From assembly GCA_937892275.1 (NCBI GenBank), contig CALAVG010000275.1, positions 1 through 36,252 of the forward strand: 36,252 nt of DNA, written 5' to 3'. Below, piece by piece: positions 1 through 7,100 of this stretch (position 1 is the stretch's first letter; each line of letters starts with the position of its first letter). The position numbers were made by a program, and so were the translations under genes. The notes beneath the pieces were generated by a model. It made no database searches. It saw nothing but the letters and a program-made list of their open reading frames with translations, and was not told where the DNA came from. This DNA comes from an uncultured Methanomicrobiales archaeon. Its GTDB lineage: Archaea > Thermoplasmatota > Thermoplasmata > Methanomassiliicoccales > Methanomethylophilaceae.

Positions 1-20
1 GATGGAGGAGGTGAGTGATA

Positions 21-1466
21 ATGGCGAAAAAAGATACCATTAACGCATTGCTTAAGAGGGACATCAGTGAGGAGACCGCACATCTCCTGTTGACCAGATT
101 CAACACCCTCACCGACATCAGTCATGCTTCTGAGGAGGAGCTCATCGAGCTCGGACTCGTCGAGGAAGAGGCCAAGGCCGTTCTGCAGAAGATCGGTGTC
201 AGGAAGAGTTCCTCATCAGCTTCATCCAAGTCCAAGAAGAAGGTCGAAGAGGTCCCTGAGACTAAGCCGATGGAGGAGATCACAGACTTCTACGTGTACA
301 ACGACACTGAGCTGAGGCTCAAGGCGATCATGGAGAAGAAAGAGATTGCCCTGCCAATGAAGGTCATCGTCGATATCGCCGCACGTATCCAGGGACATGA
401 CGTTCCCGACGACAAGTGCGAGGAACTGCTCGTCAGGGCCAATGAGATGTATCAGAGGCACAGGATGGATCAGAACGAGTCCGCCGGAGTCATGGCGGCA
501 CACTCCATCGGAGAGCCTGGTACCCAGATGAATATGCGTACTTTCCACTACGCCGGAGTCGCTAACATCAACGTTACCCAGGGACTTCCCCGTCTAATCG
601 AGATCGTGGATGCAAGGCGCATTCCCAGTACTCCTTCGATGGACATCCCCCTGTCGGGAATCGCCGCTCAGGACGAGAGTGTTGCACGTCTCGTCGCATC
701 GAACATCGAGATGACATCCATCCTCGATGTCGCGACCATCGACACGGACATCACCAACATGACGCTCATAGTCAGGCCCAACATCCGTAAGATGGAGGAG
801 AGGCACATAGAGGTCGACGAACTCGTCGACAAACTGAACAAGGTCAAGGCTATCCGCGGAATGGTCAAGCTGTCCGGATACGACATCGTGATCCAGTCGG
901 ATGAGCCTTCGTACAAGAAGCTTCAGGCCATGTACGACGCCGTCAAGACCGCCAAGATAAAAGGTATCGACGGTATCACCAGGGCTGTCCTTTCGAAGAC
1001 GGAAGGATACTGGAAGATCGTCACGGAAGGAAGCAATCTGAAAGAGGTCCTCACCGTTGAGGGAGTGGATGCGCAGAATGTCATGACGAACAGCATCCTG
1101 GAGGTCGCGGACGTCCTCGGAATCGAGGCGGCCAGGAACTCCATCATCCACGAAGCGATGGGAACTCTCGGAGAAGCAGGTCTTGATGTCGACATACGTC
1201 ACATCATGCTTGTAGCCGATCTCATGACCAACGACGGTTATGTGAAGGCGATCGGAAGGCACGGAGTGTCCGGAAAGAAGTCCTCGGTATTGGCCAGGGC
1301 GGCTTTCGAGATCACCGCCGCGCACCTTCTGCACGCAGCTATGGTAGGAGAGGTCGACCACCTTGAGGGAGTGACCGAGAACATCATAGTTGGTCAGCCG
1401 GTTACATTGGGAACCGGTGCTGTAAACCTTATTTACACACCCAAGAAAAAGGGGGATAAAGAATGA
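21..1466 (+). CDS. rpoA2: DNA-directed RNA polymerase subunit A'' (Rpo1C)
   Basis: This is the C-terminal part of the archaeal split largest RNA polymerase subunit. It carries the trigger loop and the following core segments. The signature region lies near residues 155-195 (SIGEPGTQM, RTFHYAG, GLPRLIEIVDAR). I chose the ATG at 21 because GGAGGTGA at 7-14 is a strong ribosome binding site 6 nt upstream; a GTG at 15 in the same frame is too close to it. The first ~60 residues look like a helix-hairpin-helix module (TLTDISHASEEELIELGL), followed by a Ser/Lys-rich linker and then the A'' body, so the 481-aa protein is longer than a minimal A''. Two positions in the trigger-loop segment look unusual: H161 where AAQS is typical and N171 where TQMT is typical. 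The first bases of the window (frame 1, ending in TGA at 16-18) are probably the last codons of rpoA1. The stop overlaps the next start (ATGA). Confidence 0.97.
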   Translation: MAKKDTINALLKRDISEETAHLLLTRFNTLTDISHASEEELIELGLVEEEAKAVLQKIGVRKSSSSASSKSKKKVEEVPETKPMEEITDFYVYNDTELRLKAIMEKKEIALPMKVIVDIAARIQGHDVPDDKCEELLVRANEMYQRHRMDQNESAGVMAAHSIGEPGTQMNMRTFHYAGVANINVTQGLPRLIEIVDARRIPSTPSMDIPLSGIAAQDESVARLVASNIEMTSILDVATIDTDITNMTLIVRPNIRKMEERHIEVDELVDKLNKVKAIRGMVKLSGYDIVIQSDEPSYKKLQAMYDAVKTAKIKGIDGITRAVLSKTEGYWKIVTEGSNLKEVLTVEGVDAQNVMTNSILEVADVLGIEAARNSIIHEAMGTLGEAGLDVDIRHIMLVADLMTNDGYVKAIGRHGVSGKKSSVLARAAFEITAAHLLHAAMVGEVDHLEGVTENIIVGQPVTLGTGAVNLIYTPKKKGDKE

Positions 1467-1741
1467 GCGAAGTAGACATAAGCAGAGCTTTGAAATCCGC
1501 AATTACCACCGGAAAGGTGCAGTTCGGATTGGATCAGACTATGAAAGCAGTGAAGGACGGAAAGGCCCAGATGATTATCCTGGCCAGGAACTGTCCCAGC
1601 AAGGACCTGAAGGACGCGAACGTCAAGGTTCACGTGTACGAGGGTAACAACATGGAGCTCGGTGCTCTGTGCGGAAAGCCCTTCTCCGTTTCTGCCCTTG
1701 CGATCATCGACAAAGGTAGCTCCAACATCTTAACGCTGTGA
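1463..1741 (+). CDS. rpl30e: Large ribosomal subunit protein eL30 (L30e)
   Basis: A 92-aa protein of the L7Ae/L30e/S12e/Gadd45 RNA-binding fold. It has the family core near the N-terminus (KSAITTGKVQFGLDQTMKAV) and a central segment with ILARNCP. eL30 is a ribosomal protein that binds kink-turn-type RNA. The position between rpoA2 and nusA is the conserved archaeal order and strongly supports the call over other L7Ae paralogues. The start overlaps the rpoA2 stop by 4 nt, so translation is probably coupled. The stop TGA at 1739-1741 overlaps or abuts the possible starts of nusA. Confidence 0.93.
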   Translation: MSEVDISRALKSAITTGKVQFGLDQTMKAVKDGKAQMIILARNCPSKDLKDANVKVHVYEGNNMELGALCGKPFSVSALAIIDKGSSNILTL

Positions 1742-1746
1742 GGAAC

Positions 1747-2175
1747 ATGTCCGCAGATATCGTACTTACCGAGGATACGCTCAGGTACATCGCTCTCTTC
1801 GAGCAGATCACCAAGGCAAACGCCATCGATTGTATGGACACTGAGGACAAGCTCGTGTTCGTAGTCGAGAAGGGACAGGGAAACATCGCTGTCGGAAAGA
1901 AAGGAGAGCACGTGATCAAGCTCAAGGATAAGACCGGGAAGAACATCCAGGTCGTGGAGTATTCCGACGATCCGGAACAGTTCGTCAAGAATGTGTTCCA
2001 CATATACGGTCCTCAGAAGGTCGTTATCGAGCAGCGCGGAAACATCACTCACGCAACAATCACAGTGGATCCCAAACTCAAGGGCCGCGCAATCGGCAAG
2101 GCCGGAAAGAACCTGCGCATCGCCAGGGACATCGTGAACAGGCATCACGAGATCCAGAGCATCAGCGTGGACTGA
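1747..2175 (+). CDS. nusA: Archaeal NusA-like transcription termination/antitermination factor
   Basis: A short archaeal NusA that consists only of two KH RNA-binding domains, without the S1 and N-terminal polymerase-binding domains of bacterial NusA. Two GxxG loops are visible: GKKG in the first KH domain and GKAG in the second. The length (142 aa from this start) is normal for the archaeal family. The ATG at 1747 gives an N-terminus of the usual type (MSADIVLTEDTLRYI), with GTGAGG just upstream. A GTG at 1738 overlapping the L30e stop is the alternative and adds three residues. It is the third gene of the RNA polymerase operon. In many archaea rps12 and rps7 follow, but here the operon ends and a convergent gene begins. 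Confidence 0.92.
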   Translation: MSADIVLTEDTLRYIALFEQITKANAIDCMDTEDKLVFVVEKGQGNIAVGKKGEHVIKLKDKTGKNIQVVEYSDDPEQFVKNVFHIYGPQKVVIEQRGNITHATITVDPKLKGRAIGKAGKNLRIARDIVNRHHEIQSISVD

Positions 2176-2186
2176 AGGTCCCCCTT

Positions 2187-2202
2187 ACGATCTGCCGATC
2201 GT
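2187..2202 (+). terminator. Possible hairpin at the end of the rpoA2-rpl30e-nusA operon
   Basis: ACGATC-TGCC-GATCGT is a perfect 6-bp stem with a 4-nt loop, 12 nt after the nusA stop. An A-tract and T-containing sequence follow within about 20 nt. Archaeal termination depends mainly on U-runs, and no long T-run follows directly, so the role is uncertain. The stretch lies between two convergent genes. Confidence 0.35.
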
Positions 2203-2260
2203 GCGGTTGGGAATCAAAAAACCTCTTCCAACAAACTCCTTAACCTCATTTTACAAAGGT

Positions 2261-3310
2261 TCAGTTGAGCGGTGTCCTCTCCACTTCGAGACCGTCCGCG
2301 GTGGGATATTGCTCCGAGATGTAGCATTTGAAACCGAGTTCGTCGGCTATGTCCTCGAGCACCCAAGGTGCCACTTCGACCTTATTATCAAGTACTATGA
2401 ACAGTTCATCTGGGACATCTAATTCCCTGAGCTCGGATACAATGGCATCCAGGTCCCCGGAATACACGAAGCCTCTGACCAATGTACCGTCGTCGGTGAC
2501 TGCTTGGTAGTCCGTGCAGATGTGCTCTGCACGGCGGATCAATCTCTTCCTGAGCTGCACCCCGTCCTTGAATGCGGAGGAGCACAGATGGATGTTGATC
2601 TTCCTGTTGGCCTTCATCACGGAGAGTGCCGTCTCATGGGATCCCTTCACGGCCGAGGAGATGTCGTCCTTGACCTCGAATCCGTTCTGGGACATCATAT
2701 TCCAGTTGCTCTCGGAGAATTCCAGTTCGTTGAAGTTGATGAATTTGACACCGACGGAATCGGCGTACCTGACCAGTTCGGAGAGCTCCTTCTCCTTTCC
2801 GGATATCGCAGGGACCTCGATACCGACATCCATGGTTGTCGAGGATACGATGTCCCTTAGGCACGTGTCATTCATATGGGTCCACATGGAGATCATCGGG
2901 TGGAAGCGTATCTCGTCCAGTCCCGCCTCCTCAAGGAGTCTGACCTTCTCCTGATCGAAGGTGGCCGTGTACAGGTGGATATGGTGGTCCTTTCCGAACC
3001 TCTCCTTAAGGAGTCTGATGAAGTGCAGGGTCCTGTCGATGGCGAGCAGCGGGTCGCCTCCGGTCATACCGGTGCCTGTGGCATCCATGGATTCCGCTTC
3101 GGCGATCACCTCTTCGTCGGTGCTGACCTTGGCCTCGTTCGCATAGATGACGTCGAGACCCTTCTTCTCGAGGGAGACGGGGCAGTAATAGCAGTTCCAT
3201 TTGCACTGTCCGGTGACCAGCAGGACCATCTTGGATCCGTTGATGCAATGTTCGCATCCCTTTGCCACATGACCGTTGCAAGCCGAACCGCACTCCATCT
3301 TCCTGAGCAT
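2261..3310 (-). CDS. Radical SAM protein, COG2108-like (pyruvate formate-lyase-activating-enzyme-related)
   Basis: A 349-aa radical SAM enzyme. The canonical Cx3Cx2C cluster that binds the SAM-ligated 4Fe-4S centre is CKWNCYYCP, with cysteines 36, 40 and 43. A GGDPL segment follows near residue 85, as in the GGEP motif of the fold. Four more cysteines precede the motif (C7, C11, C19, C22) and could hold a zinc or a second iron-sulfur cluster. The pattern matches the archaeal COG2108 group related to activating enzymes. Its substrate is unknown to me. The ATG at 3310 has no ribosome binding site, but a TATA box centred about 27 nt upstream implies a leaderless message. It is divergent from pyrF and convergent with nusA. 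The general family is clear; the exact reaction is not. Confidence 0.88.
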   Translation of the reverse strand: MLRKMECGSACNGHVAKGCEHCINGSKMVLLVTGQCKWNCYYCPVSLEKKGLDVIYANEAKVSTDEEVIAEAESMDATGTGMTGGDPLLAIDRTLHFIRLLKERFGKDHHIHLYTATFDQEKVRLLEEAGLDEIRFHPMISMWTHMNDTCLRDIVSSTTMDVGIEVPAISGKEKELSELVRYADSVGVKFINFNELEFSESNWNMMSQNGFEVKDDISSAVKGSHETALSVMKANRKINIHLCSSAFKDGVQLRKRLIRRAEHICTDYQAVTDDGTLVRGFVYSGDLDAIVSELRELDVPDELFIVLDNKVEVAPWVLEDIADELGFKCYISEQYPTADGLEVERTPLN

Positions 3311-3334
3311 ATCAGGGGGTTACGGCACGATGGT

Positions 3335-3340
3335 TTATAA
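3335..3340. promoter_or_regulatory. Symmetrical TATA box shared by the divergent radical SAM gene and pyrF
   Basis: TTATAA is its own reverse complement. Its centre (3337.5) is 27.5 nt from the first base of the radical SAM start codon (3310, minus strand) and 26.5 nt from the ATG of pyrF at 3364. In archaea transcription starts about 26 nt from the TATA centre, so both messages would begin at their start codons. No other TATA-like sequence is seen in the 53-bp intergenic region. Confidence 0.6.
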
Positions 3341-3363
3341 CCACTGGCGTGAATGGGGATGGC

Positions 3364-4008
3364 ATGAAGATGGACAGCAGACTCGTCCTCGCACTCGATG
3401 AGACGGACGGGACCAAGGCACTGAAGATCGCTGAATCGGTCAGCGATGTGGTCGACGCTATCAAGATCAACTGGCCCCTGGTGCTGTCCGAAGGGCCACA
3501 GATGATAACGAAGCTGTCCGAGTTCTCCGAGGTCATATGCGATTTCAAGGTAGCGGACATCCCTAACACAGTGAAGCTGATCGTCGAGAACGCGGTCTCC
3601 AGAGGGGCATCCGCTGTCATCGTTCATGCTTTCACTGGGGACGATTCCCTCAAAGCTGCAGTCGAGGCCGCCGGGGATGCAGAGATCTACGCCGTTACTG
3701 AGATGAGTCATCCCGGAGGAAAGATGTTCACCGCGAAGCATGCCGAGGAGATGGCAAGGCTCGGAGTGGAGTGCGGAGTTGAGGGATTCATCGCTCCCGC
3801 GACCCGTCCCGAGAGGATAGCGGACATCCGCAAGATCATCGGCGACCTCAAGATCCTTTCACCCGGAGTAGGTGCTCAGGGAGGCAAGGCATCGGATGCG
3901 ATAAGGGCAGGAGCCACGTATGCCATCGTGGGACGTGCTATATACGGATCGGACGATCCCAGAGCATCCGCGCTCACATTTGCCGATGACATAAGGTCCG
4001 TACTTTAA
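3364..4008 (+). CDS. pyrF: Orotidine 5'-phosphate decarboxylase
   Basis: Catalyses OMP to UMP plus CO2, the last step of de novo pyrimidine synthesis, in the cytoplasm. The 214-aa TIM-barrel protein has the catalytic DFKVADIPNT motif (K62 and D65 of the Asp-Lys-Asp tetrad) and the phosphate-binding segments SPGVGAQGG near residue 167 and IVGRAIYGSDDP near 190. The length is normal for the archaeal enzyme. The ATG at 3364 is preferred because it lies 26-27 nt from the TATA centre and fits a leaderless transcript. An upstream GTG at 3349 and an internal ATG at 3370 are in the same frame. It stands alone, with no other pyr genes nearby in this window. Confidence 0.95.
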   Translation: MKMDSRLVLALDETDGTKALKIAESVSDVVDAIKINWPLVLSEGPQMITKLSEFSEVICDFKVADIPNTVKLIVENAVSRGASAVIVHAFTGDDSLKAAVEAAGDAEIYAVTEMSHPGGKMFTAKHAEEMARLGVECGVEGFIAPATRPERIADIRKIIGDLKILSPGVGAQGGKASDAIRAGATYAIVGRAIYGSDDPRASALTFADDIRSVL

Positions 4009-4059
4009 GTCAGTCTTTTTGCGACTGCTTATAATTAATATAATTAGGCGCGGTAAATG

Positions 4060-4102
4060 TTTTAATATAAAACCGAGTATCAACGCCATTCATAAGACGG
4101 AG
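4060..4102 (+). promoter_or_regulatory. Promoter and ribosome binding site of the AglB-like gene
   Basis: TTTTAATATAAA at 4060-4071 is a strong archaeal TATA element. A start site about 26 nt downstream would leave a leader of roughly 20 nt. That leader contains GGAGA at 4099-4103, 8-9 nt before the ATG at 4112. This supports the ATG at 4112 over the upstream in-frame TTG at 4019, which precedes the promoter. Confidence 0.6.
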
Positions 4103-4111
4103 ACTTATAGA

Positions 4112-7100
4112 ATGCGCAAATTCGGAAAAGAGTCAACCGCCCCTGATGAAGGGGTAGGCCGCGTAGGCGGCGGGTGGTTGCAGAACCACGGTGCTCTGGC
4201 CGTATGTATCGTTGCTCTTCTGGCATTGGTGCTCAGGACAGCCTTTGCGTACGGTGTTTCCGCGGACGGGGATTATGCCCTGTCAGGCGGATCAGACGCA
4301 CAATATCATCTGCACGTAGTCGAAAGCATACTCAATGGAAGCTTCATCATCGGAAACGATGTGGCAATCAATTACCCTGTCGGGGGACTCAACATCAACC
4401 CGCCCCTGTACGATTTCATCGCAGCAGGTATCGGTTCATTCGGAGGCGCGTCGTTCGCCCTGGCCGTTCTGGCGCCCATTTTCGGAGCGCTCACGGTATT
4501 CCCCGTCTATCTAATCGGAAAGGAACTCAAAGGAGTTAAGGTAGGGGTCCTTGCCGCACTGATCTACGCTCTCATGGCACTGCCCATCAGCTCATCGGTG
4601 TTCTCCAACGGAAACGAGTTCGCTTTCACTGCATTCCTTTTCGCCTTCTTCATCCTGGCAATGATTAAGATGTCCAGGAAGCTCAGCGACGATATGCCGG
4701 CGCTGAGAGAGGCAGTCATCGCAGGTATTCTCCTTGGACTCATTGCACTCTCGTGGAATGGATTCCGCTCGATCCTGGTCCTTCTGATCATCGTCATGGT
4801 CATACAGCTCCTCATCGGCCGTTTCAACTCCAAGGACTTCTCCGCAGCACTTTACTCCTACTCGATCGTCATGGTCATCGGAGTCGTTCTTGCGGCTATT
4901 TACTACATCCCTGCCGGACTTTGGGATGCGGTTTTCTCCGGACCTGTTCTCATCACACTCACAGCGGTGGTCTTCGGTTTCATCTTCAAGGCCGTGCAGA
5001 GCAAGCCTTGGATCTTCACCGTCCCCGCACTCATCGTAGCATACGCAATTGTCGCTGCAGTCCTCTTCCTCGTCGACGGGGACCTCGGCAAAGCGCTCAT
5101 CATCGGAAACTCGACCTTCGTCAACCCCATCATGGAGGAACTGGCAAGGCTGTCGGTGTCCATCTCGACCATGTCATCCTACTACGGATGGGTCCTCATG
5201 TGGATGCCCTTCGCAGTAGGTATCTATGAGTTCTATGTATACGCAAGGAAGGACCGCTCCAACAGCCAGCTCTTCCTGACAATGTTCATGCTCATCCCCT
5301 GGTTCTTTGCCTGGACGTCCGTTGGGGCGGCCGCAGTCGCAGGACCCGTCTTCGCTGTATCCTCAGCGATGGCAATCGTGTTCGTACTGACCAAGGCGGA
5401 CCTCAAGTCCTACTGGTCCAGCATGAAGGCGGCAGGATTCCCCGGTCTCTTCAAGAAGATGATCAAGCCCCTGCCCTTCGTGTCCGTCCTCGTCGCGGCA
5501 TTCCTGATCGTCCTCCCCGGATGTGTCTACGCCGTCGACGCCGGAATCTCCAGCAACGAGACATACGGATACTTCGCGTACGGAAACACAACATACACAA
5601 TCCAGACCGGCGACGCGTACCCCATGTCGCAGGTCTACGACGATCTCACAAAGACAGCCGACATGGACGTCGGAGTCCTCACCTGGATCAACAGCTCCAC
5701 CGACCTCGCAGCACTCGGATTCAACACCGTCAATGACAGGCTCGGAACCGGTGCCACAGCAGCCTCTCACATCTATCTCGCTGAGGGAAGCGCAGGCGCA
5801 ACAGCAGCCCAGGCAATCCGTGTGATGATCGCCAACCCCGGTACATCCTTCTCCGCAGCATTCGCGGGACACGCAGATGTCTACAACGAGGTCGCCGGAT
5901 ACATCGCTGATCCCGAGACCGCGGTTGACGCGGTCAAGGCCGACACATCCGTCTACGGAAAGATCAGCTCCGACGTAACTGAGGAGAACGCCGTCTACTT
6001 CGCATCCATCAAAGCGATGACCGAGAACATGAGCGGCGTCGAGATCATGAAGGCCTACGACTCCATCTGCTCTCAGGCAGACGAGAAGATCGGATACTAC
6101 ATCGTCGACGGTTCAATGGTCCCCCTCGTCTACGGCGACGGAGACTCACTCGCTACCATGGCATACTTCGGCGGATACTCCACCGACAGCTACGGAGCAG
6201 CTACACAGTTCTACTCCCTTATCACATACTACTCCAACTACTATCCCGCGATGGGAACCGACACCCTCTACGACACATTCCTGTGGAAGGCACTCATCGG
6301 ACCTACTCCCTCAGAGATGGGATACACCTCATCCTTCTCCTACCTGTACGATCTGACCACCAGCACCGGTGACGTCAAGACCATGCCCGGATACGGACTC
6401 GCAGGTTACGAGATCTCCAGCTGGTACGTCAGGTACAACGCAGATGTCGCCGCAACGACCAGCGACGACGGATGGGAGTACATGAAATACTCTGATGCGA
6501 CAGCAGCTCAGAGCAAGGACGGAGGAGTCATCAACTACCTCTCTTCCATCATCACGTACGAGTACGTAGGACTCGAGTCCTCAACAGTGACCTCCAAGGT
6601 TGTCAACGAGGACGGCGAGCCCCTCAAGGGAATCACAGTACAGGTCGTCAACTTCAACTCCAAGTACGATGCAACAATAGTCTACTCCGAGTGCAAGACC
6701 GACAAGGACGGTTCATTCACCATCCAGGTCCCCAAGGGAGACTACATGTTCATCCTGAAGAACGGAAGCGTCAAGCTGAACGATCACAACTCTGCCCTCA
6801 TCGGTCCCGACTACCCCATCGTAGTTGAGTCATCCAAGTTCTACGAGCAGATCGAGGTCGGAGACAACCCGGATTACGGAGACTACAAGTACACCCTCAC
6901 AGCAGGTGATGTAAAATACTTCATCGAGGCAGATCTTGGATACCTTTCATCCGACAACGCCCTCGATATCGACAACAATCCGGCACATATCATTCCCGGT
7001 ACATACACCTACTCGCTCATCGATGCGACCGGAACATCTGTTGCAAGCGGATCCGTCACATTCTACGAGGGTCTCAACACTGGTCTCATGGTTGCGCCCA

